Assembly: GCA_027624235.1 (NCBI GenBank) | Contig: JAQBYB010000002.1 | Coordinates: 31,162 to 95,161, forward strand | Length of the DNA: 64,000 nucleotides | From: Pseudomonadota bacterium | Lineage (GTDB): Bacteria > Pseudomonadota > Alphaproteobacteria > Rhodospirillales > Casp-alpha2 | Direction: 5' to 3' | Part shown: positions 49,012-58,475 of the stretch, in pieces | Numbering within the stretch: position 1 is the first letter of the stretch | Layout of the letters: each line of letters starts with the position of its first letter | Translations under genes and position numbers: made by a program | Notes under the pieces: model-generated | Told to the model about the DNA's origin: nothing | Database searches by the model: none | What the model saw: only the letters and a program-made list of their open reading frames with translations

Positions 49012-50574
49012 ATGGTTGCCAGGATCAACACGGTCGCGTTTCAGGGCATCGAGGTCCTCGACGTCGACGTTCAGGTGCAGACGACGTCGGGGCTGCCGGC
49101 GTTCTCCATCGTCGGCCTCGCCGACAAGGCCGTCGCCGAAAGCCGGGAGCGGGTGCGCGGCGCGCTGCACGCCATGGGCCTGGCGCTGCCGTCTAAACGG
49201 ATCACCGTCAACCTGGCCCCCGCCGATCTTATTAAAGAAGGCTCCCACTTCGATTTGCCGATTGCCTTGGGGCTGCTCGCCGCGATGGGGGTGCTGCCGG
49301 TCGACGAAATCGGCGGCTATACGGCGCTTGGCGAACTGGCGCTGGACGGCGGCCTGACCAATGTCGCCGGCGTGCTGCCGGCGGCCATTCACGCCAGCGC
49401 CGGGGGCCGCGGGCTGATTTGTCCCGCCGCCCAAGGGCCGGAAGCGGCCTGGGCCGGCGAGGTCGAAATCCTCGCCCCGTTGACGTTGCTCGCCCTGATC
49501 AATCACTTCAAGGGCACCCAGGTGTTGAGTCCGCCCGAGACGCGGCTTACCGATACCGCGCCGGTATACCCCGACATGGTCGATATCAAGGGCCAGGAAA
49601 CCGCCAAGCGGGCGGTGGAGATCGCCGCCGCCGGTGGCCACAACCTGTTGATGGTCGGCCCGCCCGGCGCCGGCAAGTCGATGCTGGCGGCACGGCTGCC
49701 GGGATTGCTGCCGCCGTTGGATGCGGCGGAAGTCCTGGAGACCAGCATGATCCGCTCCATCGCCGGGGAACTGCAAAACGGCGTTTTAAGCGCCGCCCGG
49801 CCATTTCGCGACCCCCATCATTCGGCGTCGATGCCGTCGCTGGTCGGCGGCGGCCACCGGGCCAGACCGGGCGAGGCGTCGCTGGCGCATCTGGGCGTGT
49901 TGTTTTTGGACGAGCTGCCGGAATTCCAGCGCGGCGCCCTTGAAGCCTTGCGCCAGCCACTGGAAAGCGGGCGCGTCTCGATCGCCAGGGCCAACGCCCA
50001 CGTCACCTATCCGGCCCGCTTTCAGCTGATCGCGGCGATGAACCCGTGCCGCTGCGGCTACCTGGACAACCCGGCCGAGGCCTGTTCGCGGGCGCCGAAA
50101 TGCGCTCAGGATTACCAGTCCAAGATTTCCGGGCCGCTGTTCGACCGCATCGACCTGCACGTCGACGTGCCGGCGGTTAATCCCGCCGACCTGAATTTGC
50201 CGCCGCCGGCGGAAGCCTCCGCCGATATCGCTGCCCGCGTGCTCAACGCCAGAACCATCCAGAAACGCCGCTTCGCCAAAATGGGCGTGCCCATTCGCAC
50301 CAACGCCGAAGCCGACGGCAAGTTGTTGGACGACATCGCGACCCCCGACGAAGGGGGCCGCAAGCTGCTGGTTGAGGCGTCTGAAAAAATGGGCCTGTCG
50401 GCGCGCGGCTATCACCGGGTGTTAAAGGTAGCGCGCACGCTCGCCGATCTCGATGCGGCTGAAGACACCCTGATCAACCGCATCCACATCGCCGAAGCGC
50501 TGTCCTACCGACGGATCCGGCCGGGCCGGGGGGCGATGATGGTGGGCGGTAAAAGGGCGGCGACCGGGGCCTAG
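49012..50574 (+). CDS. YifB/ComM-family Mg-chelatase-like AAA ATPase
   Basis: A 520-residue AAA+ protein. The N-terminal S5/Lon-like domain (NTVAFQGIEVLDVDVQVQ) is followed by the ATPase with Walker A VGPPGAGKSMLA near 220-231, a DELPEFQRGALEALRQPLE Walker B region and a cysteine pair (CRCGYLDNPAEAC). ComM is a helicase that aids branch migration in natural transformation; widespread YifB proteins are less clear. GGAGG is 6 nt upstream. Its TAG stop lies inside the inverted-repeat end at 50571. Confidence 0.95.
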   Translation: MVARINTVAFQGIEVLDVDVQVQTTSGLPAFSIVGLADKAVAESRERVRGALHAMGLALPSKRITVNLAPADLIKEGSHFDLPIALGLLAAMGVLPVDEIGGYTALGELALDGGLTNVAGVLPAAIHASAGGRGLICPAAQGPEAAWAGEVEILAPLTLLALINHFKGTQVLSPPETRLTDTAPVYPDMVDIKGQETAKRAVEIAAAGGHNLLMVGPPGAGKSMLAARLPGLLPPLDAAEVLETSMIRSIAGELQNGVLSAARPFRDPHHSASMPSLVGGGHRARPGEASLAHLGVLFLDELPEFQRGALEALRQPLESGRVSIARANAHVTYPARFQLIAAMNPCRCGYLDNPAEACSRAPKCAQDYQSKISGPLFDRIDLHVDVPAVNPADLNLPPPAEASADIAARVLNARTIQKRRFAKMGVPIRTNAEADGKLLDDIATPDEGGRKLLVEASEKMGLSARGYHRVLKVARTLADLDAAEDTLINRIHIAEALSYRRIRPGRGAMMVGGKRAATGA

Positions 50575-50834
50575 AGTCTTTCTGGTTGATATTGTCCCAT
50601 TCTGACCGAGGGCATTTGGGCTTGGCGTAGGAGCGCGTTGCAGAGCGTAGCGGTGCTACGGTCAATAAGCGCGACGCCGGCCAAGCCCAAACGCCCCGGC
50701 CCCGAAGGGGTGGCCCGTGGGCGCCGTCCGCCGCGTTGCGCCGGTTGCCCGATGCCCCGCATCGCGCCGCGCCTAACGGACCGACTCGCCACGGGCCATC
50801 AGAGTGGGACAATATCAACCAGAAAGACTCTAGG
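50571..50834. mobile_element. 264-bp MITE-like element with 36-bp terminal inverted repeats
   Basis: Left end 50571-50606 and right end 50799-50834 are inverted copies, 35 of 36 identical (starting CCTAGAGTCTTTCTGG). The 192-bp centre holds two nested stems: TTTGGGCTTGGC pairing with GCCAAGCCCAAA, and GGCCCGTGG pairing with CCACGGGCC, so the transcript could fold as a long stem with two arms. No protein is coded inside. CTAG at each end could be a 4-bp target duplication. It ends both flanking genes. Confidence 0.8.
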
Positions 50835-53124
50835 CTCTTAAATTGAAATCCGCGGCCGCGAGATCGCCGGTGTTGGCGCCGGAGATATCGGCGACCTGAT
50901 ATGAATTAGCCGTCGTCATGGCGCTGGCGTCCTCGGTGTAATAGACATCGACGCCGGCGGTCCCGGTGCCGTCGCCGAAGACGACGATGCCCGGCCCTGC
51001 GGTGCCGCCGGACGCATCCAGGGGCGTGCCGGTCAGGCCGGCGGCGACGAATTCGAAATAATCGGCGCCGGCGGTGAGCGAGCCGCTGCTACCGAATCCG
51101 AAATCCGCATTTGAAAGGCCGAAGCTATCGCCGTCGGCGGCCGAAAAATCGGTGATGACGTCGGTGCCCAACGATGTCGCATGGGCCAGCGCGCCTGCGC
51201 CCGCGCCGCCTTCGAAAACAAATTGATCGGCACCGGAGCCGCCGCTGAGGGTGTCCGCGCCCTGTCCGCCGACCAACACGTCGTCGCCGGCATAGCCGAA
51301 AATATTTTCGGCATTGGCGGTGCCGGTCAGCGTGTCGTTGCCGTCACTGCCGAGAATGTCGGTGTTTTTTTCCGCGCGTTCGGTGGTGGTGTCATCGCGT
51401 TCCACCCTGAGAAAGGCCGACCCGGCGCCGCCGACAAGGTCAAGGTCGAGGGAAAACTCAAATCCGTTGCCGATCAGCGTATCGCGCCCGGCGCCACCCA
51501 GGAGGCCACCCAGCAGCCCTTCGTCGGCGGCGGCGGGAAGGGTGTCGAAGTTTTCGCCAACCCTGGCGAAGGTCACCGGGTCTTCGGCCCGAACATCGGC
51601 GACCCCCGGCTGATCGTCGGCAACCGTCGTCGCGCGCGGCGCGGCCAATTCGGCATCATCGAGGGCGGCAACCTCTGCCTGGGTAAGCCCCTGGCTCACC
51701 GGCGCCGGGACAGGCGTGGTAGCGGCAAGCCGGACCAGACCGAACGAGCCGGGATCAATTTCTTCCGCTGCCGCAATCGCCAACGCCAGGGCTTCCTCGG
51801 GGTCAGACCCCGACGCGATCGCCTGATCGAAGGCCGCCAGCGCCGCCGCTTCGCCGGTCACCAGGCTGTCGACGGTGTTGTAGGCAAGGTCATAGGCGAC
51901 GTCTTCGAAGGCGATCTCGGCCTCGGCCCGAACCAGATCCTCAACCTCCCATAGCCCCGGCCCGGTCGGCGGCGGGCGCCCGTCGCCCCGGGCGACCATC
52001 GCCGGGTCCAACGCCGACGGGGTGCGGGCGGCCAGAACGGCATCGGAAATCGCCACTTCAGCGGCCATGCCGGAGAACACCGAATCCGCCTGCATCGCCA
52101 CCGGATCGTCCCATTGAAACGGGTCCATCTGCGAAATCGTCTGTACGGTCTTGGCCACGTCCAGCGCGTGTTGTTCGGAAATCGACAGCGGCGACAGCGA
52201 GTCCAGGACTTCCGGCGGCACCGTCTCGGCAATGGCGACCGGCGACACGCTGGCGGCCCAACCGGCTTCACGAACGGCGTCGCGGGCGGCGACATCGGCG
52301 GCAATCTCGGCGAACACGGCATCGCCGGTGAGCCCGACCGGATCATCGCCGAGGTCGAACAGGCCGGGAGCCTGGGCCTCTTTGGCGAACGCCATGTCCA
52401 GTGCCTTTAGTTCATCTTCGCTCAGCTTTTCGATACCGGCGACCGCATCGTACTTTTGTGCAATCGCGGACCATCCGGCGGCAAAGATACCGTCTTCTCC
52501 GGTTGTTACGGCGTTGGGCTCAAGGCCGCTGGCGACCTGGTCAAGAATTGCGCCCAGCAAGTCGTCTTCGGCCACATCCGGTCCGACGACGGAGTCCAAC
52601 GCCGCGATGGCGCCCGGGGAATATGTCGGGGAATAGGTCGGGGAATAGATATCGGCATCGGGGCCGTGGGCATCCGAGGTCCAGGCGGCGGTCTCAATCG
52701 CGTCGCGAAGGATATTATCGGCGTCGGTTTCGGCGAAGGCGGCCGCGGCCTCAACGGCGATGGGATCGTCAACGGTGGTGAAATTACCAGGCTTGGCCGC
52801 CTGTTGCTCTATTGCCGCATCCAGCGCATCAAGCACCTCGGCGGCCTGCCATTCTTCTTCCGCGGTGGTATATTCCGGGGCGGCCTCGGCGGGCGGGCGT
52901 TTCGTTTCCGCCGACCAGCCTGCTGCCGAAATGGCGTCGCGGGTGGCGGTTTCCGCTTCCAGTTCGGCAAAGGCGGCCTCGGCCTCTATCGCCACCGGGT
53001 CTTCGACGGTGTCGACATCAGGCGCGTCAACCGTTGGCTTTTTCTCGGGCAACGCCCTGATGATCGACGAGACCCAGCCGTCGTCTTCGGTATCTGGAAA
53101 AAGAAGGTTGCCGGTTCTGCTCAC
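50830..53124 (-). CDS. Large repeat protein with C-terminal RTX-type calcium-binding end
   Basis: A 764-residue protein starting at a GTG. The first 430 residues carry at least four copies of a repeat: D/E-D-P-V/I-A/G, about 12 residues, F-A-E, about 10 residues, R-D-A, 6 residues, W, at about 42-70, 119-148, 260-289 and 339-367, with a degenerate copy at 396-424. A YSPTYSPTYSP stretch is near 160-170. The C-terminal third has RTX nonapeptides (GSDGNDTLTG, GYAGDDVLVGG, GGSGADQFVF near 592-637). It suggests type I secretion, but no exporter genes are nearby. I know no homologue for the N-terminal repeat. Confidence 0.75.
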   Translation of the reverse strand: MSRTGNLLFPDTEDDGWVSSIIRALPEKKPTVDAPDVDTVEDPVAIEAEAAFAELEAETATRDAISAAGWSAETKRPPAEAAPEYTTAEEEWQAAEVLDALDAAIEQQAAKPGNFTTVDDPIAVEAAAAFAETDADNILRDAIETAAWTSDAHGPDADIYSPTYSPTYSPGAIAALDSVVGPDVAEDDLLGAILDQVASGLEPNAVTTGEDGIFAAGWSAIAQKYDAVAGIEKLSEDELKALDMAFAKEAQAPGLFDLGDDPVGLTGDAVFAEIAADVAARDAVREAGWAASVSPVAIAETVPPEVLDSLSPLSISEQHALDVAKTVQTISQMDPFQWDDPVAMQADSVFSGMAAEVAISDAVLAARTPSALDPAMVARGDGRPPPTGPGLWEVEDLVRAEAEIAFEDVAYDLAYNTVDSLVTGEAAALAAFDQAIASGSDPEEALALAIAAAEEIDPGSFGLVRLAATTPVPAPVSQGLTQAEVAALDDAELAAPRATTVADDQPGVADVRAEDPVTFARVGENFDTLPAAADEGLLGGLLGGAGRDTLIGNGFEFSLDLDLVGGAGSAFLRVERDDTTTERAEKNTDILGSDGNDTLTGTANAENIFGYAGDDVLVGGQGADTLSGGSGADQFVFEGGAGAGALAHATSLGTDVITDFSAADGDSFGLSNADFGFGSSGSLTAGADYFEFVAAGLTGTPLDASGGTAGPGIVVFGDGTGTAGVDVYYTEDASAMTTANSYQVADISGANTGDLAAADFNLRA

Positions 53125-53303
53125 GGGTGACCAATGCGCTCAAAAGGGTTCAGCACGGCGGCTATTGGTCGATTCTACCCGGCCCTCAAGGACAAGTGAA
53201 TCCCCTCTTCACGGAGGTCCGCAAGGGTCTCTAAACATTATGTTTGTCTCAGCCTCGATAGCGGCGGTGATGGACGGAAGCGGGGAAAACCCGCGAATCG
53301 GGG

Positions 53304-53507
53304 CTACCGCAACAACTTGATCAAGATCAGCGCCAACGGGGACAGATGCCAAGCGACATCGACAATATCAAGCGGCCGCCTCAGCGTCCCGGCCCGGAAC
53401 ATCTTGTATTTCTCCAACAGATGCGGTTCCGGCACGAACGGCGCCAGACCGATCAGGACCGCCGCGCCGACAAGCACCGCCATCGGAATTTCATCAAGCC
53501 ATTCCAT
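53304..53507 (-). CDS. Small conserved membrane protein
   Basis: A 67-residue protein with two hydrophobic segments (about 9-23 and 51-65) joined by PEPHLLEKYKMFRAGTLRRPLDIVDV. This pattern occurs in many short alphaproteobacterial and gammaproteobacterial proteins, often mislabelled as RND transporters. Function unknown. It ends next to the HIT gene on the same strand, 11 nt away. Confidence 0.75.
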   Translation of the reverse strand: MEWLDEIPMAVLVGAAVLIGLAPFVPEPHLLEKYKMFRAGTLRRPLDIVDVAWHLSPLALILIKLLR

Positions 53508-53518
53508 GGCCGGTTAAA

Positions 53519-53881
53519 TCAGGCCCGCTTAATCATGCCGCCAAGGTCGCGGCCGGCGAAAATGTGGATATGAAAATGCGGCACTTCCTGGTGCGCATCG
53601 ACGCCGGTATTGGCCAGAATTCGATATCCGGCATCCACCGCGCCCTGGTCGCGCGCGACCTTGCCGACGGCGCGAAAGAACCCGGCGATTTCCGTATCGG
53701 ACGCGTTGGCCGAAAAATCGTCCATGGACTCATACGCGCCCTTGGGGATGACCAGAACATGGGTCGGGGCCTGGGGATTAATGTCTTTGAACGCCAGCGT
53801 GGTGTCGTCTTCATGGACTTTGTCGCAAGGAATTTCACCACGCAGAATTTTGGCGAATATATTTTCCGGATCATACGTCAT
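53519..53881 (-). CDS. HIT-family nucleotide hydrolase
   Basis: A 120-residue histidine-triad protein. The early part has DPENIFAKILRGEIPCDKVHEDD and PQAPTHVLVIPK, and the catalytic triad is HFHIHIFAG near 102-110. These HinT-like enzymes cut AMP from phosphoramidates. It ends the his cluster, a common alphaproteobacterial arrangement, 14 nt after hisE. Confidence 0.96.
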   Translation of the reverse strand: MTYDPENIFAKILRGEIPCDKVHEDDTTLAFKDINPQAPTHVLVIPKGAYESMDDFSANASDTEIAGFFRAVGKVARDQGAVDAGYRILANTGVDAHQEVPHFHIHIFAGRDLGGMIKRA

Positions 53882-53895
53882 GGCGCGGCCCTTTC

Positions 53896-54234
53896 TCAGT
53901 CGCTGTCCCGTGATTGTTTTTCTTCCACCCCCGACGTGCCGGCACGGTTTTCAAGTTCTTCGTAAACATCTTCGGGGGTAATGCCTTGTTCCGCCCACAA
54001 AATCATGAGGTGGTAAAGAAGATCAGCGCTTTCGGAAATGACGTGCTGCGGCGTTTCGCGAAGCGCGGCGACGATGACCTCGGTCGCTTCCTCGCCGATT
54101 TTCCTGGCTATCTTTTCGACCCCGCCTTCGAAAACCTGGGCGGTGTACGACGATTCCGGGTCGGCGCCTTTTCTGCTGGAGATGACGTTGAACAATTCAT
54201 CCATAAAGCGGTGGGTGGTGTTTTCATCGGTCAT
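53896..54234 (-). CDS. hisE: Phosphoribosyl-ATP pyrophosphohydrolase
   Basis: A 112-residue MazG-like enzyme of the second step in histidine synthesis, converting PR-ATP to PR-AMP. It has SYTAQVFEGGVEKIARKIGEEATEV and ADLLYHLMILWAEQGI, matching HisE metal-binding helices. It lies between hisF and the HIT gene. No hisI is in the window. Confidence 0.96.
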   Translation of the reverse strand: MTDENTTHRFMDELFNVISSRKGADPESSYTAQVFEGGVEKIARKIGEEATEVIVAALRETPQHVISESADLLYHLMILWAEQGITPEDVYEELENRAGTSGVEEKQSRDSD

Positions 54235-54247
54235 GGTGTTTTCTCCT

Positions 54248-55021
54248 TCAAGGGTCTGTCGGGTTATCCCTGACAGCGACGCCGGCGGCTTTCATGTGGG
54301 CCTTGGCTTCGGCAATGGTATAGGTCCCAAAGTGAAAGATCGAGGCCGCCAACACCGCCGACGCATGGCCTTCGGTGATGCCTTCGACCAGATGGTCCAG
54401 CGTGCCGACGCCGCCGGACGCAATCACCGGCACGCTGACGGCATCGGCAACGGCGCGCGTCAGCCCTAAATTAAATCCTTTTTTGGTGCCGTCGCGGTCC
54501 ATGGAGGTCAGCAGAATCTCTCCGGCGCCCAGGTCGGCCATGCGCTGGCTCCAGCCGATGGCCTCGATGCCGGTGGCTTCGCGGCCGCCGTGGGTGAAAA
54601 CCTCGTACGCGTCCGGGCCGGTGGATTTGGCATCGACGGACACGACAATGCATTGGCTGCCGAATTTTTCCGCTGCTTCTCCGACAAAATCCGGATTTTT
54701 TACCGCCGCCGTGTTGATGGCGACTTTATCCGCGCCGGCCAGCAAAAGCTTTCTGATGTCTTCGATTTTGCGAACCCCGCCGCCGACGGTCAACGGCATA
54801 AAACATTGTTCCGCCGTGTGCCTGACGACGTCGTAAATGGTGTCGCGATTGTCCGAGCTGGCGGTAATGTCGAGGAAACAAAGCTCATCCGCCCCGGCTT
54901 GGTCATAGACCCCGGCCTGTTCGACGGGGTCGCCGGCATCGACCAGATCGACAAAGTTGACGCCCTTAACGACGCGCCCTTTGTCGACATCCAGGCAGGG
55001 GATGATTCTGACTTTCAACAT
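54248..55021 (-). CDS. hisF: Imidazole glycerol phosphate synthase subunit HisF
   Basis: A 257-residue TIM-barrel cyclase that makes ImGP and AICAR from PRFAR using ammonia passed from HisH. It begins [20 protein letters not shown] and has the catalytic aspartates in CLDV and MDRDGTKKG. It overlaps hisA by 1 nt. Confidence 0.98.
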   Translation of the reverse strand: MLKVRIIPCLDVDKGRVVKGVNFVDLVDAGDPVEQAGVYDQAGADELCFLDITASSDNRDTIYDVVRHTAEQCFMPLTVGGGVRKIEDIRKLLLAGADKVAINTAAVKNPDFVGEAAEKFGSQCIVVSVDAKSTGPDAYEVFTHGGREATGIEAIGWSQRMADLGAGEILLTSMDRDGTKKGFNLGLTRAVADAVSVPVIASGGVGTLDHLVEGITEGHASAVLAASIFHFGTYTIAEAKAHMKAAGVAVRDNPTDP

Positions 55022-55746
55022 CAGTCCGACAACAATTCAACGGCGGCGGCGAGATCAATGCGGCCGTCATAAAGGGCGCGTCCGGAAATAACGCCCTCCA
55101 GCAAATCGCCGCCGGCGTCTTTCAGGGCCTCAAGGTCCTTGAGAGAGGAAACGCCGCCGGACGCGATCACCGGCACCGACACCGCGTTTGCCAGGGCCAC
55201 CGTGGCCTCGATGTTGGGGCCGTCCATGGCGCCGTCGCGGGCGATATCCGTATAGATGATGGCGGCGACCCCGCAGTCTTCGAACTGTTTGGCCAAATCC
55301 AGACCGGAGGTTTCCGACAATTCGGTCCAGCCCTCGACCGCAACCATGCCGTCGCGGGCGTCGATGCCGACCGCGACCCGGCCGGGATGGCGCTTGCAGG
55401 CCTGCTTGACCAGATCGGGGTCGCGCACCGCGACGGTGCCCAGAATGACCCGGCGCACGCCGCGCTCAAGCCAGAAGTCGATGGTCCGCATGTCGCGGAT
55501 GCCGCCGCCCAGCTGCACCGGAATATCGAGAACATCGAGAATGCCGCCGACCGCGGCTTCGTTGACCGGACGCCCGGAAACGGCGCCGTTGAGGTCGACT
55601 ACATGCAGCCACCGCGCACCGGCGTCGGCAAATCCTTTCGCCTGGCCGGCCGGGTCGTCGCCGAACACCGTCACTTGCTCCATATCGCCCTGGAACAGAC
55701 GTACGCATTGGCCGTCCTTGAGATCAATGGCGGGGAAAAATATCAT
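55021..55746 (-). CDS. hisA: ProFAR isomerase HisA
   Basis: A 241-residue TIM barrel that isomerises ProFAR. It starts [19 protein letters not shown] with the catalytic aspartate in AIDLKDG and later [12 protein letters not shown] with the second. Normal length and domain layout. It lies between hisH and hisF. Confidence 0.98.
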   Translation of the reverse strand: MIFFPAIDLKDGQCVRLFQGDMEQVTVFGDDPAGQAKGFADAGARWLHVVDLNGAVSGRPVNEAAVGGILDVLDIPVQLGGGIRDMRTIDFWLERGVRRVILGTVAVRDPDLVKQACKRHPGRVAVGIDARDGMVAVEGWTELSETSGLDLAKQFEDCGVAAIIYTDIARDGAMDGPNIEATVALANAVSVPVIASGGVSSLKDLEALKDAGGDLLEGVISGRALYDGRIDLAAAVELLSD

Positions 55747-55750
55747 TTGG

Positions 55751-56395
55751 TTAGGGCCGCCATTTGAGAAAGTTGGTGATCAGCCGCAGGCCCACGGCCT
55801 GGCTTTTTTCCGGGTGAAACTGCGTGCCGAGCAGATTATCGCGACCGACCGCCACGACCACGGGGCCGCCATATTCGACGCTCGCCAGAATATGCGATGG
55901 GTCCGTCGGGACCAAGCCGTAGGAGTGGACGAAATATACGTGGGCGCCGTCACCGATGCCGTCGAAAAAGGGGTGCGGTGGCGCCTTTATGTTGAGTTCG
56001 TTCCAGCCCATGTGGGGAATTTTCAGGCTGGCGGCGGTCGCCGTCAAGGCAACCACGTCGCCCGGAATCCAACCGAAACCGGGGGTGTTGACGTGTTCGC
56101 GCCCGATGTCCGCCATCAGCTGCATGCCGACGCAGATCCCCAGGAACGGCTTGCCCGCGCCGATCACCTGATCGGAGAGCGTATCTTCCATGCCGGCCAG
56201 GTCGCGCAAGCCACGGCGGCAATCGGCGAAAGCGCCGACGCCGGGAAGAACAATGTGTGTCGCCTTGTTTAAATCCCCGGCCTTGCCGGTGACGATAACG
56301 TCGAGGCCGAGCCCGGCCTCGGCGATGGCGCGCTCGAACGCTTTTGCCGCCGAGCGCAGATTGCCGGAACCGTAATCGATAATAGCGACCGTCAT
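55751..56395 (-). CDS. hisH: Imidazole glycerol phosphate synthase subunit HisH
   Basis: A 214-residue glutamine amidotransferase supplying ammonia to HisF. The nucleophile is in GICVGMQLM near 84-92, and the catalytic histidine and glutamate are in [10 protein letters not shown] near 190. It overlaps the DUF2628 gene by 4 nt. Confidence 0.98.
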   Translation of the reverse strand: MTVAIIDYGSGNLRSAAKAFERAIAEAGLGLDVIVTGKAGDLNKATHIVLPGVGAFADCRRGLRDLAGMEDTLSDQVIGAGKPFLGICVGMQLMADIGREHVNTPGFGWIPGDVVALTATAASLKIPHMGWNELNIKAPPHPFFDGIGDGAHVYFVHSYGLVPTDPSHILASVEYGGPVVVAVGRDNLLGTQFHPEKSQAVGLRLITNFLKWRP

Positions 56396-56784
56396 GGCTT
56401 AAAGTCGGCGGCCAGCGCCGGTTCCATGTCCAGATAGCGGCGCAGCGCATGGTCCTTATTGAGGCCGCTGACGACGCCGTCAAAGGCAAAGCCTTGCTCC
56501 GCCAGCTTTTCCTGCCGGTAGTCGTTGGCCAGATAACCGACGATCGCCGCAACGCCCAGGGCGACGACGGCCTGGGTTAACGGATCGGGGCGTAGAAAAT
56601 GAATGCAAAAACTGACGATGATATTAGCCGCAATGATCAGCACCGCCGCCAGCCACAACCGATGCCACAACGCCCACACAAACGTGAGGAAAAATGCCGG
56701 CCAGGAAAAACCCTCCTTGACCAAAACTACATCGCGGTCCGGGTCCAGGCCGTGGCGGCGCAAATGAACGGTATACATCTTCAT
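56392..56784 (-). CDS. DUF2628 membrane protein
   Basis: A 130-residue protein of the DUF2628 family: a short N-terminal part, EGFSWPAFFLTFVWALWHRLW (about 26-46), then two more hydrophobic segments. A conserved but unstudied gene often placed inside alphaproteobacterial his clusters. The ATG at 56784 is chosen for its match to the family and an AGGG site; upstream in-frame sequence overlaps hisB in another frame. Confidence 0.85.
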   Translation of the reverse strand: MKMYTVHLRRHGLDPDRDVVLVKEGFSWPAFFLTFVWALWHRLWLAAVLIIAANIIVSFCIHFLRPDPLTQAVVALGVAAIVGYLANDYRQEKLAEQGFAFDGVVSGLNKDHALRRYLDMEPALAADFKP

Positions 56785-56818
56785 GCTCAACACCCTGGTG
56801 ACGAAAAACGGGGCCGGC

Positions 56819-57661
56819 TCAGAGCGAGCCGCCGAGAACCCCCTTGGTGGATGGCACGGTGTCGCTCTTGCGTGGGTCGATATCAACCGCCTGGCGTAAT
56901 GCCCGGGCCAGGCCTTTATAACAGGATTCGACGATGTGGTGATTGTTCTCGCCGTAAATGTTTTCGACATGCAGGGTGATCCCGGCGGCCTGGGCGAAGG
57001 CCTGGAACCACTCCCGGAACAATTCGGTATCCATCTCACCCAGTTTCGGGCGCGTGAAATCGACCTTCCAGATCAAATAGGGGCGGTTGGACACGTCCAG
57101 GGTGACGCGGGTCAGGGTCTCGTCCATGGGAATCTGGGCGGCCCCGTAGCGGGTGATCCCGGCGCGATCACCAAGCGCGACCGCCACCGCCTCGCCGATG
57201 GCGATGCCGGTGTCCTCGGTGGTGTGGTGAAAATCGATGTGCAGGTCGCCTTTGGCCGCAACCTCCAGATCAATCAGGCTGTGCCGCGACAATTGTTCCA
57301 ACATGTGGTCGAGAAAGCCGATCCCGGTGCTGACACTATACTCGCCGGTGCCGTCGAGATTAACGGCGACGTGAATCGCGGTCTCCTTGGTGCGGCGGTC
57401 AATGGTCGCGGTGCGCATGTTGGAATCTCCTGTCGGGGCCGTTATTCTGTTGGAATAGGCGGGGGAAAAAGGCGCGTTCGCAATGAGGTCGGCAGGGCCG
57501 CAGCCGAGGCCGGTGGCAAGCCGCAACATCCACTCCTGAGTTAGCTTTCGGCTGCCGGACTCGAGATAGCTTATCTGCTGATTGGTGGTGCCAACCCGTT
57601 CGGCCAGGTCCTGTTGGCTCAGGCCGCTTTGTTTCCTTAAGTGTTGGATTCTGTTTGTCAT
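56819..57661 (-). CDS. hisB: Imidazoleglycerol-phosphate dehydratase with in-frame N-terminal HTH
   Basis: A single frame of 280 codons. Residues 1-65 form a Cro/C1-type helix-turn-helix ([25 protein letters not shown]). From residue 82 the sequence is HisB, starting [18 protein letters not shown], with the metal histidines HTTED near 144 and [10 protein letters not shown] near 239. HisB can also start at the ATG at 57418, which has its own strong AGGAGA site. So the cell may make HisB alone, an HTH-HisB fusion, or both. Divergent from hslV. Confidence 0.88.
   Translation of the reverse strand: MTNRIQHLRKQSGLSQQDLAERVGTTNQQISYLESGSRKLTQEWMLRLATGLGCGPADLIANAPFSPAYSNRITAPTGDSNMRTATIDRRTKETAIHVAVNLDGTGEYSVSTGIGFLDHMLEQLSRHSLIDLEVAAKGDLHIDFHHTTEDTGIAIGEAVAVALGDRAGITRYGAAQIPMDETLTRVTLDVSNRPYLIWKVDFTRPKLGEMDTELFREWFQAFAQAAGITLHVENIYGENNHHIVESCYKGLARALRQAVDIDPRKSDTVPSTKGVLGGSL
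57426..57431 (-). promoter_or_regulatory. Internal ribosome-binding site for the hisB start at 57418
   Basis: On the minus strand AGGAGA lies 7 nt before the ATG at 57418 that begins canonical HisB. This site is stronger than anything before the upstream ATG at 57661. It suggests that HisB of normal length (199 residues) is made, and that the HTH part is a separately started extension. Confidence 0.7.
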
Positions 57662-57671
57662 GGCTTATAAT

Positions 57672-57708
57672 AAACAATTTGTTGGCAATAATCAAACATT
57701 TTGTTTGG
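57672..57708. promoter_or_regulatory. Two phased operator-like sites between hisB-HTH and hslV
   Basis: Two related sequences, AAACAATTTGTTGG at 57672-57685 and AAACATTTTGTTTGG at 57694-57708, start 22 bp apart, about two helical turns. The first contains the dyad AACAA-T-TTGTT and the second CAAAC-N5-GTTTG. They lie 11 nt upstream of the HTH start, so they are good candidates for self-regulation by that HTH. Confidence 0.5.
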
Positions 57709-57926
57709 TTTGGTGGCTTTCCGCCCCGGGGAAGAGTCTTAACTGCTTGCCGGCGACCGGTCGCAGGATTCTTAACACCACGCCGCGGATGACGCCAGCC
57801 CCACGCGCGCCGGATGGTTTTGACTTGCGCCCGCCGTTTTACAAGCCCACATCAGCCGCTATAGTCCGGTTCTGGATTCCGGGCCCGCGCCCCGCTGTTT
57901 ACACCTTTACGACAGGATCAATTTTT

Positions 57927-58475
57927 ATGAGCAAGGAAAACGCCCCGTCCTGGCACGGCACCACTATCCTCGCCGTGCGCAAGGGCAAGTCCGTGGTGAT
58001 CGCCGGTGACGGCCAGGTCAGCCTCGGCGATACGGTGATCAAGTCAAATGCGCGCAAGGTGCGCCGGCTTGGCGACGGCAACGTCATCGGCGGCTTTGCC
58101 GGCGCCACCGCCGATGCCTTTACTCTGTTTGAGCGCCTCGAAGCCAAGCTGGAACAATATCCCGGCCAGCTGACCCGGGCCGCCGTCGAGCTCGCCAAGG
58201 ACTGGCGCACGGATCGCTACCTCAGGCGCCTGGAAGCGATGATGGCGGTCGCCGACAAGGAGGTTTCCCTGGTGCTGACCGGCACCGGCGACGTGCTTGA
58301 GCCCGAAGACGGCCTCATCGGCATCGGCTCGGGCGGCAACTACGCGCTGGCCGCGGCCAGGGCGCTGATCGGCCAACCGGGCCTGGACGCCGAGGCCATC
58401 GCCAAACAATCGATGGCCATCGCTGCCGGCATCTGCGTCTACACCAACGAAACCGTCACCATCGAGGCCTTATGA
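57927..58475 (+). CDS. hslV: ATP-dependent protease subunit HslV
   Basis: A 182-residue threonine-peptidase of the proteasome-like family. It starts in the [27 protein letters not shown] region, in which the first T of GTTIL becomes the nucleophile after trimming. I use the ATG at 57927 with AGGATC upstream. It overlaps hslU by the ATGA 4 nt. Confidence 0.97.
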   Translation: MSKENAPSWHGTTILAVRKGKSVVIAGDGQVSLGDTVIKSNARKVRRLGDGNVIGGFAGATADAFTLFERLEAKLEQYPGQLTRAAVELAKDWRTDRYLRRLEAMMAVADKEVSLVLTGTGDVLEPEDGLIGIGSGGNYALAAARALIGQPGLDAEAIAKQSMAIAAGICVYTNETVTIEAL

